Shown piece by piece: positions 42,128-53,319 of a DNA stretch of 64,000 nucleotides. Where the stretch lies: the NCBI RefSeq assembly GCF_002119765.1, contig NZ_CP021112.1:1048501-1112500 (forward strand), given 5' to 3'. The stretch comes from Pseudorhodoplanes sinuspersici. GTDB taxonomy: Bacteria > Pseudomonadota > Alphaproteobacteria > Rhizobiales > Xanthobacteraceae. The translations under genes were made by a program, and so were the position numbers. Position 1 is the stretch's first letter. Each line of letters starts with the position of its first letter. The notes beneath the pieces are model-generated. The model had not been told where the DNA came from. It made no database searches and saw only the letters and a list, made by a program, of their open reading frames with translations.

Positions 42128-42649
42128 TTAGGGCAGTTTGTCGAAACCCTCGCCGAAGCCCTTCAGGGCCATCGGGAAGCCGATTCCCTCTTCCGGGGTC
42201 TGGAAGATGATGAAGGTCGCGGTTGTCCCCGACCGCATCTGCTTGGTCAGGTTGTCATCCATGACCACCTCGGCCACGCAGCCATTGGGCAGGCAGCGGA
42301 CGAAGCCGGCCCGGCCGATATCTGCATTATCGATCTTGAGGCCGAGCCCGGACGGCAGCAGCACGCCCAGCGGCGCGATCACCCGCATCAGCCGGCTCTT
42401 GTTGTCGGCGGTCTTCAGGACGATCACCGTGAGGCCGATATTGGCCCGATCCTCCGCGGTTACGCTCTGAATCAGGGCACATTGCTCGCTCTGGGCGCCC
42501 GGCGGCGTATCGCAGCGGATCTGCCAGTCGGCATGGACGGACTTTACCGCCCCCTGCGCGCCGGCATGCCCGGTCTGCAAAATCCAGATGGCCAGGATTG
42601 CAGCGAGAAACAGCGATCCGCTGTGCCCCGCATATCGTGAAATCACCAT
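42128..42649 (-). CDS. ialB: invasion-associated locus B family protein
   Basis: A 173-aa exported protein of the IalB family: signal peptide at about 8-31 ending GHAGAQ, then DWQIRCDTPPGAQSEQCALIQSV with a conserved Cys pair, IGLTVIVLKTADNKSRLMRVIAPLGVLLPSGLGLKIDN and FVRCLPNGCVAEVVMDDNL with a second pair. In Bartonella the family aids entry into red cells; in rhizobia the role is unknown. Its position beside ctaC is common in Bradyrhizobium relatives. Confidence 0.9.
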   Translation of the reverse strand: MVISRYAGHSGSLFLAAILAIWILQTGHAGAQGAVKSVHADWQIRCDTPPGAQSEQCALIQSVTAEDRANIGLTVIVLKTADNKSRLMRVIAPLGVLLPSGLGLKIDNADIGRAGFVRCLPNGCVAEVVMDDNLTKQMRSGTTATFIIFQTPEEGIGFPMALKGFGEGFDKLP

Positions 42650-43066
42650 GTCACCATCCAGGCTGATGGTTGCCCTTGTTTATCGTTCATCGGCACCGCT
42701 GGCCGGAACCGAATCGCCTTCGGAACCAGCCCCTGACGCGTGGCACCACGCAAGCGGCGTGAAGTCAAGCGTACACAGAAGAGACAAAAACGCCCTTTTC
42801 TGGCCGAAAAACCACAGTTCGTCATCGCTTTGGTCACGGACGCAATGTCTCATTAGTTCAATGTGCAGGCACGTTGCGACCGAGGCGGAATTATGGTTTG
42901 AGAGGCCGGGATTTTCCCCAAAATCCTGCCGCGCGCCGTTGCCGCTCCGCCCGATCGATGGGGCGGTTTGCGCGCGAGGATTGGGCTTTTGGCCCGGTCG
43001 GAACGAGCCATGCGCGACTTGACCGGTGCGCCGATGGCTTAAGGTGTCGAAGGAGCGAATACGACA
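42650..43066. other. 417-bp intergenic region between ialB and ctaC
   Basis: The divergent ialB and oxidase promoters should lie here. No open frame with coding character, no long palindrome and no recognisable FixK or Irr box was seen by eye. GGAG at 43052-43055 serves as the ctaC ribosome site. Promoters could not be placed with confidence. Confidence 0.6.
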
Positions 43067-43912
43067 ATGCGGGTCCAGAGATTCTTGATCGCAGCGGCCC
43101 TGGCCGCCGCCACGCTGTTTCCCATGGCAGCGATGGCCGGCATGGGACAGCCTTCGCCGTGGCAGATCGGCTTTCAGCAATCGGCCACGCCGATCATGGA
43201 GACCATCACCTGGTTCCATGACTTCCTGCTGTACATCATCACCGCGATCACGCTGTTCGTTCTCGCGCTGCTGCTGATCGTCATTTTCAAGTTCAATTCG
43301 CGCGCCAACCCGGTGCCGTCGAAGACCACCCACAACACCCTGATCGAGGTCGCCTGGACGGTGATCCCGGTGATTATCCTGGTGGTGATTGCGGTACCGT
43401 CGTTCCGGCTGCTGTTCGCGCAGCTCACCATCCCGCCGGCGGATATCACCATCAAGGCGACCGGCAAGCAGTGGTTCTGGACTTACGACTACCCCGACAA
43501 CGGCTTTTCCTTCGATTCTTTGATGGTGCAGGACAAGGATCTCAAGGCTGACCAGCCACGCCTTCTCACCGTCGACAACGAAGTTGTCGTCCCGGTGAAC
43601 AAGGTGGTCCGGGTTCAGGTGATCGGCGCCGACGTGATCCACGCCTTTGCTGTCCCGTCCTTCGGCATCAAGATCGACGCCGTCCCGGGCCGGTTGAATG
43701 AGACCTGGTTCAAATCCACCGTTGAAGGTGTTTTCCACGGACAATGCTCGGAATTGTGCGGCAAGGACCACGCCTATATGCCGATCACCGTGCGGGTCGT
43801 GAACGACCGCGACTATGCCGCCTGGCTCGATCAGGCCAAGAAGAAATTCGCGGCCAATCCGAACGAGAACGGAACCACAATCGCTGCTAAGGACGCACCG
43901 AGCGCGCAATAA
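43067..43912 (+). CDS. ctaC: cytochrome c oxidase subunit II (CtaC/CoxB)
   Basis: A 281-aa subunit II of the aa3-type oxidase. It has a signal peptide (about 1-24), two membrane helices (about 45-65 and 85-105), then a cupredoxin domain. The CuA centre ligands are in HGQCSELCGKDHAYM near residue 225, with the first His in VIGADVIHAF. It accepts electrons from cytochrome c and passes them to haem a. It is the first gene of the ctaC-ctaD-ctaB-coxF-ctaG-ctaE operon. Confidence 0.96.
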   Translation: MRVQRFLIAAALAAATLFPMAAMAGMGQPSPWQIGFQQSATPIMETITWFHDFLLYIITAITLFVLALLLIVIFKFNSRANPVPSKTTHNTLIEVAWTVIPVIILVVIAVPSFRLLFAQLTIPPADITIKATGKQWFWTYDYPDNGFSFDSLMVQDKDLKADQPRLLTVDNEVVVPVNKVVRVQVIGADVIHAFAVPSFGIKIDAVPGRLNETWFKSTVEGVFHGQCSELCGKDHAYMPITVRVVNDRDYAAWLDQAKKKFAANPNENGTTIAAKDAPSAQ

Positions 43913-43976
43913 CAAAGGCCGCGGGGCGACACGGCATTCGTAGATTGCTCCGCGAACCACTCGAATAAGGACTTAA

Positions 43977-45608
<1,632 letters not shown>

Positions 45609-45660
45609 GCCGATCTCGAATTGTCCGATTGAAGCTGGAAAAGCGAGTGTTTGAGTAACG

Positions 45661-46647
45661 ATGTCGATGCAAAGCGAAACCGCGCGCCTGACCTCACCGC
45701 TTCCGGCGGTGAACGATGGCGCGCGCCATGGCGCCAATCCTGTGGGGCCAAGCCTTGCAACGCCGCGTGACTATTTCGAAACGCTGAAGCCGCGGGTGAT
45801 GTCGCTTGTCGTCTTCACCGCGCTGGTCGGCATGGTGGTGGCGCCGGGCCACATCAATCCGGTAATCGGCGGCGTCGCGCTCCTTTTCATCGCCATCGGC
45901 GCCGGCGCCGCTGGCGCTTTGAACATGTGGTACGAGGCCGATCTCGACGCGATGATGTCGCGCACGATGAAGCGGCCGATTCCGGACGGGCGTATTCAGC
46001 CCGGTGAGGTCCTCGGCTTTGCGCTGTCCCTCGCCATTTTTTCTGTGGTGGCGCTCGGCCTGTTCGTCAATCTTCTCTCTGCGGCTCTGCTCGCCTTCAC
46101 CATTTTCTTCTATGCCGTCATCTATTCGATGTGGCTGAAGCGCTGGACGCCGCAGAACATCGTCATTGGCGGTGCCGCCGGCGCCTTGCCGCCGGTGATC
46201 GGCTGGGCTGCAGCAACAGGATCGGTCAGCCTCGAACCGATCGTGATGTTCCTGATCATCTTCGTCTGGACGCCCCCACATTTCTGGGCGCTGGCCATGC
46301 TGCGGACCGACGAATATGCGCGCGCCGGCATCCCGATGCTGCCGGTCGTCGCCGGTGAACGCGAGACGCGCCGCCAGATCGTTCTGTATTCGATCCTGAT
46401 GGCGCCAGTCGGCGCGTTGCCCTACATCCTTGGTTACACCAGCGCGCTCTACGGCACGGTGTCGATCATCACCGGCGCGATGTTCGTGATGGCCGCGTTC
46501 CGTCTGCGCAACGCTCCTGAAGGCGAAGCCACCGAGCGCGCCGCCAAAAAACTGTTCGGCTTTTCGATCCTGTATCTTGGACTTCTGTTCGCCGTCCTTT
46601 TGATCGATCGGGGCTTTGGCTTGTCCTTCGGGCAACTGACGTGGTGA
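45661..46647 (+). CDS. ctaB: protoheme IX farnesyltransferase (haem O synthase) CtaB
   Basis: A 328-aa UbiA-family enzyme that adds a farnesyl chain to haem b, giving haem O for haem A synthesis. The prenyl-diphosphate motif is [25 protein letters not shown] near residue 85-110; about nine helices. The catalytic Asp-rich second motif is less strict in this family. It overlaps coxF by 4 bp and is therefore translationally coupled to the assembly genes. Confidence 0.96.
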   Translation: MSMQSETARLTSPLPAVNDGARHGANPVGPSLATPRDYFETLKPRVMSLVVFTALVGMVVAPGHINPVIGGVALLFIAIGAGAAGALNMWYEADLDAMMSRTMKRPIPDGRIQPGEVLGFALSLAIFSVVALGLFVNLLSAALLAFTIFFYAVIYSMWLKRWTPQNIVIGGAAGALPPVIGWAAATGSVSLEPIVMFLIIFVWTPPHFWALAMLRTDEYARAGIPMLPVVAGERETRRQIVLYSILMAPVGALPYILGYTSALYGTVSIITGAMFVMAAFRLRNAPEGEATERAAKKLFGFSILYLGLLFAVLLIDRGFGLSFGQLTW

Positions 46648-46817
46648 GCACCGTGAACGATCAGCAAGATGAAAACGGGATCGTCCTCACCGAGGCGCAG
46701 AAGAAGGCGCGCCGCACACGCTCCATTGCGATCGCCGTCTGTCTCGCCGTTCTGGTTGTGCTGTTCTACATCGTGACGCTGGTGAAAGGCCCCGGCGTCC
46801 TCAACCGGCCGATCTGA
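46644..46817 (+). CDS. coxF: CoxF small oxidase-assembly membrane protein
   Basis: A 57-aa protein from GTG 46644, overlapping the ctaB stop by 4 bp. A charged start ([23 protein letters not shown]) precedes a single membrane helix ([20 protein letters not shown]) and a short [10 protein letters not shown] tail. The same small frame sits between ctaB and ctaG in most Rhizobiales and is called CoxF there. It is too short for routine gene calling but clearly conserved in place and shape. Stop and ctaG start are 1 bp apart. Confidence 0.85.
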   Translation: MSTVNDQQDENGIVLTEAQKKARRTRSIAIAVCLAVLVVLFYIVTLVKGPGVLNRPI

Positions 46818-46818
46818 C

Positions 46819-47427
46819 ATGACGAACAGCGATCAGCCTCGCCAGCCATCCCGCACCCGCGATGCCGTTGTCGCGGCGTCCTGCGGTGCCTTTGTGGCGA
46901 TGATGGTCGGCATGTCCTATGCAGCGGTGCCGCTCTATGACTGGTTCTGCCGCGCGACCGGCTTTAACGGCACGACGCAAGTCTCGAAGGCCGGGCCGGA
47001 CACCGTGCTGGATCGCAAGGTCACCGTCCGCTTCGATGCCAATGTCGGCGCTGGTTTGCCGTGGAAATTTGTTCCCGAGCGCAACCAGATCGAAGCAAGA
47101 CTGGGCGACGTGATCACCGTCGATTACATCGTCACCAATCAGGCCGCACGCGAGACTCATGGTCTTGCCGCCTATAACGTCGCGCCGCTGAACCTTGGCG
47201 CGTATTTCCAGAAGATCAACTGCTTCTGCTTCACCGAGCAGACGATGAAGCCGGGCGAAACGCGCGCGATGTCGGTCGTATTCTACATCGATCCCGCGAT
47301 CGACAAGGATCCGGACGGACAGGGCGACCTGACGATGACGCTGTCCTACACATTCTACCCGCAGCGCGATCAGCAACGGCCGCAGGCGGCGATCGGAACC
47401 ACGGGCACAGCCGGACGAATCGAATAA
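46819..47427 (+). CDS. ctaG: cytochrome c oxidase assembly protein CtaG (Cox11)
   Basis: A 202-aa Cox11 copper chaperone that delivers copper to the CuB site of subunit I. It has one N-terminal helix ([35 protein letters not shown]) and a periplasmic immunoglobulin-like domain with the copper-binding pair in [14 protein letters not shown] near residue 135. Subunit I (ctaD) is encoded upstream. Length is normal for the family. Confidence 0.96.
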   Translation: MTNSDQPRQPSRTRDAVVAASCGAFVAMMVGMSYAAVPLYDWFCRATGFNGTTQVSKAGPDTVLDRKVTVRFDANVGAGLPWKFVPERNQIEARLGDVITVDYIVTNQAARETHGLAAYNVAPLNLGAYFQKINCFCFTEQTMKPGETRAMSVVFYIDPAIDKDPDGQGDLTMTLSYTFYPQRDQQRPQAAIGTTGTAGRIE

Positions 47428-47538
47428 AGCTTTGATCCCGAAAGGCGGGAGATCGCTTTTCGGCAAGGATCGGGCTCAGCGCATAGAGAGACGAATGGCG
47501 CTAATCGCGCCAAGAAGGATTGAGACGGAGACAAGGGA

Positions 47539-48393
47539 ATGGCGGGCGCTACCAAACATCACGACTATCATCTGGTGAATCCGTCACCATGGCCGTTCGT
47601 CGGCTCGGTGTCGGCGTTCATCCTGGCGGTGGGCGCCATCACCTGGATGCACAACACCTTCGCGGTGGCACCGCTGATCTTCGCGGCAGGCGCCATCGGC
47701 GTGCTTTACACGATGGCCGGCTGGTGGCGCGACGTGATCCGCGAGGCGGAGCATGGCGACCACACCCGCGTCGTGCAGTTGCATCACCGCTACGGCATGA
47801 TCCTGTTCATCGCCTCCGAGGTGATGTTCTTCGTCGCCTGGTTCTGGGCCTATTTCAACGTCGCGCTGTTTCCGCATGCACCCCATGAGTTCCTGCGCAC
47901 CGAGTTCATCGGCGGCGTCTGGCCGCCCAAGGGCATCGAGACTTTCGATCCGTGGCATCTGCCGCTCCTGAACACGCTGATCCTTCTGACCTCGGGCACC
48001 ACCGTCACCTGGGCGCATCACGCCCTGCTGGAAGGTGACCGCGAGAGCGTGAAGAAAGGCCTGTGGCTGACGATCATCCTCGGCGCGATCTTCACCTGCG
48101 TGCAGGCTTACGAATACAGTCACGCCACCTTCGCCTTCAAAGGCAACATCTACGGCGCCACCTTCTTCATGGCGACCGGCTTCCACGGTGCTCACGTGAT
48201 CATCGGCACGATCTTCCTGATCGTCTGCCTGTTCCGCGTCTATGCCGGCCAGTTTACGCCGAAGCAGCATCTCGGCTTCGAATTCGCCGCCTGGTACTGG
48301 CATTTCGTCGACGTGGTGTGGATCTTCCTGTTCGCTGCCATCTATGTGTGGGGCTATGGCGGACCCGTGGCAGGAGCCGCCGGCGGGCATTAG
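47539..48393 (+). CDS. ctaE: cytochrome c oxidase subunit III (CtaE/CoxC)
   Basis: A 284-aa subunit III with seven helices. Typical blocks are [18 protein letters not shown] at the start, [65 protein letters not shown], and [20 protein letters not shown] with [18 protein letters not shown]. Subunit III stabilises the proton uptake path and oxygen supply. It ends the oxidase operon, followed by a strong terminator. Confidence 0.97.
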   Translation: MAGATKHHDYHLVNPSPWPFVGSVSAFILAVGAITWMHNTFAVAPLIFAAGAIGVLYTMAGWWRDVIREAEHGDHTRVVQLHHRYGMILFIASEVMFFVAWFWAYFNVALFPHAPHEFLRTEFIGGVWPPKGIETFDPWHLPLLNTLILLTSGTTVTWAHHALLEGDRESVKKGLWLTIILGAIFTCVQAYEYSHATFAFKGNIYGATFFMATGFHGAHVIIGTIFLIVCLFRVYAGQFTPKQHLGFEFAAWYWHFVDVVWIFLFAAIYVWGYGGPVAGAAGGH

Positions 48394-48413
48394 CACCGCA
48401 GATTGATGAGATT

Positions 48414-48440
48414 AAAAAAGGCGGCTTCGGCCGCCTTTTT
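48414..48440 (+). terminator. intrinsic terminator of the oxidase operon
   Basis: AAAAAA, GGCGGC, loop TTCG, GCCGCC and TTTTT at 48414-48440: a short GC stem with an UUCG-type tetraloop and a T-run, 21 bp after the ctaE stop. The A-run makes it usable on the other strand too. Confidence 0.93.
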
Positions 48441-48453
48441 CTTTGCTTCTTGT

Positions 48454-48478
48454 CATGGCCGGACTTGTTCCGGCCATG
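48454..48478. repeat. CATGGCCGGA inverted repeat
   Basis: CATGGCCGGA and TCCGGCCATG enclose CTTGT. A second small hairpin, GCCCGGCGTAAAGCCGGGC, follows at about 48513-48531. These are common intergenic repeats in Bradyrhizobium-like genomes and precede the DUF983 gene. Confidence 0.75.
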
Positions 48479-48554
48479 CACGTCTTACATACAGACAGGC
48501 TCCAAAACGTGGATGCCCGGCGTAAAGCCGGGCCTCCGGACCATCAAAACAGAC

Positions 48555-48941
48555 ATGACCGAGCCCTCCCCGATCAAAACCGCACTCACCTGCCGCTGCC
48601 CTGCCTGCGGCGAGGGAAAGCTGTTTCAAGGCTTCCTGACGCTGCGGCCACGCTGCGACAAATGCGGCCTCGACTATAATTTCATCGATTCTGGCGATGG
48701 CCCCGCCGTGTTCATCATTCTCGCGGCCGGCTTCATCGTGGTGTTCGCGGCGCTGATCGTCGAATTCACCTATCAGCCGCCATTCTGGTTGCATGCCGTG
48801 CTCTGGCTGCCGCTGATCCTTGCCGTGACACTGCTGCCCCTGCGTCCGACGAAGGCCCTGCTGATCGCGCTTCAGCATCGCCATAAGGCTGCTGAAGGCA
48901 AACTCGAAATGCGCGATCCTGCGCCAGACAAAGCACCATGA
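48555..48941 (+). CDS. DUF983 family membrane protein
   Basis: A 128-aa protein: a zinc-ribbon-like N-terminus with CRCPACGEGKLF and PRCDKCGLDY (two CxxC pairs), then two membrane helices (FIILAAGFIVVFAALIVEF and LHAVLWLPLILAVTLLPL). DUF983 proteins are encoded next to ctaE and SURF1 in many alphaproteobacteria, which suggests a part in oxidase assembly, but no reaction is known. The stop overlaps the SURF1 start by 4 bp. Confidence 0.9.
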   Translation: MTEPSPIKTALTCRCPACGEGKLFQGFLTLRPRCDKCGLDYNFIDSGDGPAVFIILAAGFIVVFAALIVEFTYQPPFWLHAVLWLPLILAVTLLPLRPTKALLIALQHRHKAAEGKLEMRDPAPDKAP

Positions 48942-49684
48942 CGGCAGCGGCCACGGATCCATCCCTGCTGCGGCGGTTGCTGATCCCCGGATTGTTCACG
49001 CTGGTGGGGCTTGCCATCCTGATCTCGCTTGGCGTCTGGCAGCTTGAGCGCAAGCAGTGGAAGGAAGGCCTGATCGCCTCACTCGACCGGCAGATGAAGG
49101 CGCCGCCCGTCCCGCTTCCGCCAGCCTCGCAGTGGTTAAACCTCACGCAGGACAATTCGGAATTCCGCCATGTCTCGCTGCGGGCGGAATTCCCGGCTGA
49201 CGCGAAGCCAGCCTATCTCTACACCGGCGCCTCCGCCCTGCGCGAAGACGTCAAGCAGCCGGGCTATTTCGTCTTTGCCCCGGCGCGCCTGCCGGACGGC
49301 CGTGTTGTCGTGGTCAACCGCGGCTATGTGCCGATGGACCGTCCGCAAAAAATCCCGGCTGGTCCGGTCGACATCGTCGGCTTCATCCGCTGGCCCGAAT
49401 CGCCCGGCTGGTTCGTCTCCGATCGCGACGCGACTGGCGAGGTGTGGTTCGTGCGCGATCCGGAGATGATGGCAACGGTGCGCGGCTGGGGTTCGGTCGC
49501 ACCATTCTATATTGATCAGGAAAGCCCGGTCCCCGCCGGGGGATTGCCGCGGCCGGGGTCTCTATCGGTCAATCTGCGGAACAATCATCTGGGCTACGCC
49601 ATCACTTGGTTTGGTCTCGCAGCCTCCCTGGCCGCTGTTTTTGCCGCCTGGGCAGCCCGGAACTGGTATCATAAGACCGTGTAG
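48938..49684 (+). CDS. SURF1-family oxidase assembly protein
   Basis: A 248-aa protein with membrane helices near each end (LLIPGLFTLVGLAILISLGVWQL and NHLGYAITWFGLAASLAAVFAAWAA) and a periplasmic middle domain. The LGVWQLERKQWKEGLI, KQPGYFVFAPARLPDGRVVVVNRGYVP and HLGYAITWFGLA blocks are diagnostic for SURF1, which helps insert haem A into subunit I. It is coupled to DUF983 and follows the oxidase operon. Confidence 0.95.
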   Translation: MTAAATDPSLLRRLLIPGLFTLVGLAILISLGVWQLERKQWKEGLIASLDRQMKAPPVPLPPASQWLNLTQDNSEFRHVSLRAEFPADAKPAYLYTGASALREDVKQPGYFVFAPARLPDGRVVVVNRGYVPMDRPQKIPAGPVDIVGFIRWPESPGWFVSDRDATGEVWFVRDPEMMATVRGWGSVAPFYIDQESPVPAGGLPRPGSLSVNLRNNHLGYAITWFGLAASLAAVFAAWAARNWYHKTV

Positions 49685-49838
49685 GTAGGTTCGCTTCCTT
49701 GTGGAAATCACCCCGAACCACTAGTCTATAGGACTACTCGGCTTTCCCGGATTTCGGGAAATCCCATCGTTAAATCAAAGACTTGTTTCTTCCCCCGCTG
49801 GCGACAGAGACCGCGCGCGGCGGGTTTGAGGACCGCCA

Positions 49839-51254
49839 TTGCTGTACGTTTCGACCCGTGGAGAAGCCCCGCCGCTTGGCTTCATCGATGTGACGCTCGC
49901 GGGCCTTGCGCGCGACGGCGGACTCTATGTGCCGCAGTCGTGGCCACAACTTTCATCCGACACCATCGCCAGCTTTGCCGGCCGCGATTATGCCGAAGTT
50001 GCGGTCGAGGTCATTCGCCCTTTCACCGGCGACCAGATTTCTGTTTCGGATCTGTCGCGCATCGCGCGCGAGGCCTACGGCACGTTCCGCCATCCGGCGG
50101 TGGCGCCGATCTCGCAATTGCGCTCGAACTTGTTTCTGCTTGAGCTGTTCCACGGGCCGACTCTCGCCTTCAAGGATCTGGCGATGCAGTTCCTGGCGCG
50201 GCTGATGGATTACGCGCTGGAGCAGCGCGGCGAGCGCGTCACCATCGTGGTGGCGACATCCGGCGACACCGGTGGCGCGGCAGTGGAGGCCTTTCGCGGC
50301 CGCAATCGTATCGATCTCGTGGTGCTGTTTCCCGACGGCCGCGTCTCCGACGTGCAGCGTCGGATGATGACCTCGGCGGACGACGCCAACATCCACGCCG
50401 TCGCGATCGACGGCACATTCGACGATTGCCAGGCGCTGGTGAAGGCGATGTTCAATCACCATGCCTTTGCCGATCGTGTGCGGCTCGCTGGCGTGAATTC
50501 GATCAACTGGTCGCGCATCGTCGCGCAGGCCGTTTACTACTTCACCGCAGCCGTCTCCCTTGGCGCGCCCTCTCGCAAGGTGGCCTTCACGGTTCCGACC
50601 GGCAATTTCGGCGACATCTTCGCCGGTCATGTCGCCCGCCGCATGGGCCTGCCGGTGGACCGGCTGGTGATCGCGACCAACGTCAATGACATTCTGGTCC
50701 GCACGCTGACCAGCGGCGCCCATGAGCCGCGCGAGGTGATCGCGACCTCCTCGCCGTCGATGGATATCCAGGTCTCCTCGAATTTCGAGCGGCTGTTGTT
50801 CGAAGCCTATGGCCGCGATGCTAAAGCGGTTGCCGCTCTGATGAACAATTTCGCGCAGTCGAAGCGCTTCGAGGTGGCCAGCGCGGCGCTCTCCGATATC
50901 CGCGCCGGCTTTGCCGCCGGCCGCGCCGACGAGGACGAAGTCGCGTCGACCATTCGCACGGCATTGCGCGAGACGGGACATTTCATCGATCCGCATACAG
51001 CCGTCGGCATTGCCGTCGCGGAGAAGGAGCCGCGAGATCCGTCGCTGCCGATGGTCGTCTTGTCCACCGCGCATGCGGCGAAATTCCCCGATGCGGTGGA
51101 AGCCGCATGCGGCGAGCGTCCGCCTTTGCCGAACTGGCTGTCCGATCTCAATGAACGGAAGGAGCACATCACCAGGCTGCCCTCCGATCAGACGCAAGTT
51201 GAAAAGTTTGTACAGGCGGCCTCACGGGCCGCGCGTGAAGGAGCTGCCGCATGA
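49839..51254 (+). CDS. thrC: threonine synthase ThrC
   Basis: A 471-aa PLP enzyme that converts phosphohomoserine to threonine. It opens YVSTRGEAPPLGFIDVTLAGLARDGGLYVP and holds the PLP lysine in TLAFKDLAMQFLARLM near residue 112; VVATSGDTGGAAVEAFRG is the phosphate/PLP loop. A TTG start at 49839 is used: GAGG lies eight bases before it and no ATG fits. The stop overlaps the M16 protease start by 4 bp. Confidence 0.96.
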   Translation: MLYVSTRGEAPPLGFIDVTLAGLARDGGLYVPQSWPQLSSDTIASFAGRDYAEVAVEVIRPFTGDQISVSDLSRIAREAYGTFRHPAVAPISQLRSNLFLLELFHGPTLAFKDLAMQFLARLMDYALEQRGERVTIVVATSGDTGGAAVEAFRGRNRIDLVVLFPDGRVSDVQRRMMTSADDANIHAVAIDGTFDDCQALVKAMFNHHAFADRVRLAGVNSINWSRIVAQAVYYFTAAVSLGAPSRKVAFTVPTGNFGDIFAGHVARRMGLPVDRLVIATNVNDILVRTLTSGAHEPREVIATSSPSMDIQVSSNFERLLFEAYGRDAKAVAALMNNFAQSKRFEVASAALSDIRAGFAAGRADEDEVASTIRTALRETGHFIDPHTAVGIAVAEKEPRDPSLPMVVLSTAHAAKFPDAVEAACGERPPLPNWLSDLNERKEHITRLPSDQTQVEKFVQAASRAAREGAAA

Positions 51255-52522
51255 GCGTTGAAGTCACCCGTCTGCCGTCCGGTCTTACCGTCGTGACCGA
51301 CGCGATGCCGCATCTCGAAACCGCCTCGCTTGGCGTGTGGGTCGGTGCCGGCAGCCGTGATGAAATGGCCGACGAGCATGGCATCGCCCATCTGCTCGAG
51401 CACATGGCCTTCAAAGGGACGAAGCGCCGCAACGCGCGCCAGATCGCCGAGGAAATCGAAGCGGTCGGCGGCGATCTCAATGCCGCGACCAGCGTTGAAA
51501 CGACGACTTATTATGCACGCGTGCTGAAGCCCGACGTGCCGCTGGCGCTCGATGTGCTGTCGGACATCCTCGCCAATCCGGCTTTCGATCCGGAGGAATT
51601 GTCGCGCGAACACAATGTGATCATGCAGGAAATCGGCGCTGCCGAAGACACGCCCGACGACATCGTGTTCGACCATCTGCAGCGTGTCGCCTTCCCCGGT
51701 CAACCGATCGGACGCCCGATCCTTGGCACCCGCGACAGCGTCAAATCGATCAACGCCAGTCGTCTGCGTCAGTATCTCGCCCGCAATTATCGCGGTCCGG
51801 ACATGGTCGTCGCCGCCTCCGGTTCGGTGACGCACGAACTGATCGTGGATGAAGCCGAGCGGTTGTTTGGAAGTTTCAAGAGCGACGCGGCTCCCGCACC
51901 GGAAGCTGCCCGCTTCGTCGGCGGTCAGTATATCGAGCGGCAGGATCTGGAGCAGGCGCATCTGGCGCTGGCGCTGGAGGGACTGCCGCAGCGCGATCCG
52001 CTGCTGTTCAGCTTGCAGGTGTTCTCCAACATCATGGGCGGCGGCATGTCATCGCGCCTGTTCCAGGAAGTGCGCGAGATCCGTGGCCTCTGCTACACGA
52101 TTTCCAGCTTCCACATGGCCTATTCCGACACCGGCTTTTTCGGAATCTATGCCGGCACCGACGACAATGATGCGCCGGAGCTGATGCAGGTGGTGATCGA
52201 CCAGCTTGAGCGCGCCGTCTCCACCATCACTGACGAGGAAGTGGCGCGCGCCAAGGCGCAGATGAAGGCCGGCCTTTTGATGGCGCTCGAAAGCTCGAGC
52301 GCCCGCGCCGAGCAGCTTGCCCGTCAGATCATGATCTATGGCCGGCCTTTGCCGTTGTCTGAGATCGTCGCCAAGATCGAAGCCGTGACGGTGGAAAGCA
52401 CGCAGGCTGCCGGACGCGCCTTGCTGGCACGCAGCCGCCCGGCAGTTGCAGGCCTTGGACCGGGTCGCGGGCTGGAACGCGCAGCGCTGCTCGTGGAGAA
52501 TTTTGCACGCGCCGCGGCGTGA
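51251..52522 (+). CDS. M16-family zinc peptidase (processing-peptidase-like)
   Basis: A 423-aa M16B peptidase like the mitochondrial processing peptidase beta subunit. The inverted zinc motif HLLEH is at 47-51, with the distal glutamate about 75 residues later in EELSREHNVIMQEIGAAEDTP. It opens VEVTRLPSGLTVVTDAMPHLETASLGVWV. No signal peptide, so cytoplasmic. thrC followed by this gene is a long-conserved alphaproteobacterial pair. Confidence 0.95.
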   Translation: MSVEVTRLPSGLTVVTDAMPHLETASLGVWVGAGSRDEMADEHGIAHLLEHMAFKGTKRRNARQIAEEIEAVGGDLNAATSVETTTYYARVLKPDVPLALDVLSDILANPAFDPEELSREHNVIMQEIGAAEDTPDDIVFDHLQRVAFPGQPIGRPILGTRDSVKSINASRLRQYLARNYRGPDMVVAASGSVTHELIVDEAERLFGSFKSDAAPAPEAARFVGGQYIERQDLEQAHLALALEGLPQRDPLLFSLQVFSNIMGGGMSSRLFQEVREIRGLCYTISSFHMAYSDTGFFGIYAGTDDNDAPELMQVVIDQLERAVSTITDEEVARAKAQMKAGLLMALESSSARAEQLARQIMIYGRPLPLSEIVAKIEAVTVESTQAAGRALLARSRPAVAGLGPGRGLERAALLVENFARAAA

Positions 52523-52576
52523 TATTAGTCTTGGCGACTCAAAGAGCCCGCACATGGCACGCGGGCGGACAAGGCG

Positions 52577-53155
52577 ATGGCTTTCTTTCGTTCGATCCAT
52601 GTGAGCGAACAGCTTCCCGTCGTGCAGGGCGACAACGTCTTCCTGCGCGCGCCGCAAATGACCGATTTCAGCGAATGGGCCGCCTTGCGGGAAAAGAGCC
52701 GCGATTTCCTCGTCCCGTGGGAGCCGACCTGGCCGGAGGATGACCTGACACGCTCGGCATTCCGCCGGCGGTTGCGGCGCTACAACGAGGACATGCGCGG
52801 TGACCTCACCTACCCTTTTCTCCTGTTCCGCAAATCCGACAACGCCATGCTCGGCGGATTGACGCTGACCAATATCCGGCGCGGCGTGGCGCAGGCCGGC
52901 AGTCTCGGCTACTGGACCGGGGCCCCTTTTGCGGGCCAAGGCTATATGACACGCGGCGTCGCAGCATTGATCCCGTTCGCGTTTGATGCCCTTCGGTTGC
53001 ACCGCATCGAGGCCGCCTGCATTCCCACCAATTCGCCCTCGATCAAGCTGCTGGAGCGGACCGGCTTCAAGCGCGAGGGCTATGCGCGAGAATATCTCTG
53101 CATCAACGGATTGTGGCAGGATCACCTGCTTTACGCCCGCCTGAAGGGCGATTAA
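52577..53155 (+). CDS. GNAT N-acetyltransferase, RimJ-like
   Basis: A 192-aa GNAT enzyme of the RimJ/RimL type (ribosomal protein N-terminal acetylation), with VVQGDNVFLRAPQMTDFSEWAALREKSRDFLVPWEPTW as the N-terminal block, GYWTGAPFAGQGYMTRGVAALIPFAF as the acetyl-CoA loop, and LHRIEAACIPTNSPSIKLLERTGFKREGYAREYLCINGLWQDHLLYA at the end. It follows the M16 gene on the same strand after 54 bp, as in related genomes. The true substrate is unproven. Confidence 0.9.
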   Translation: MAFFRSIHVSEQLPVVQGDNVFLRAPQMTDFSEWAALREKSRDFLVPWEPTWPEDDLTRSAFRRRLRRYNEDMRGDLTYPFLLFRKSDNAMLGGLTLTNIRRGVAQAGSLGYWTGAPFAGQGYMTRGVAALIPFAFDALRLHRIEAACIPTNSPSIKLLERTGFKREGYAREYLCINGLWQDHLLYARLKGD

Positions 53156-53243
53156 CCACACATCCGCGGCATGCCTTGGGCTGGCCATGGTTCGCTTGCT
53201 ATAGTCATGGCGCTTTTGGGGTGCTGCCCGGCTTGGCCGGGCC

Positions 53244-53294
53244 AGAGCATGATGCCGAAAAGTGCGAAGCGGTTTTCGGACGACATCATGCTCT
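53244..53294. repeat. dispersed palindromic repeat (CATGATGCCG family)
   Basis: AGAGCATGATGCCGAAAAGT then CGGTTTTCGGACGACATCATGCTCT forms a hairpin matching 14037-14083, with a four-base insertion in the right arm. It lies just upstream of the lipoprotein gene. Confidence 0.85.
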
Positions 53295-53319
53295 CATGTA
53301 TCAGAATCGGGTTTTGAGT

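Noticed and set aside
42680-43960. Minus-strand 426-codon frame across the ialB-ctaC gap and ctaC
   Set aside because: Most of it is antisense to ctaC, and the part in the gap lacks coding character or a ribosome site.
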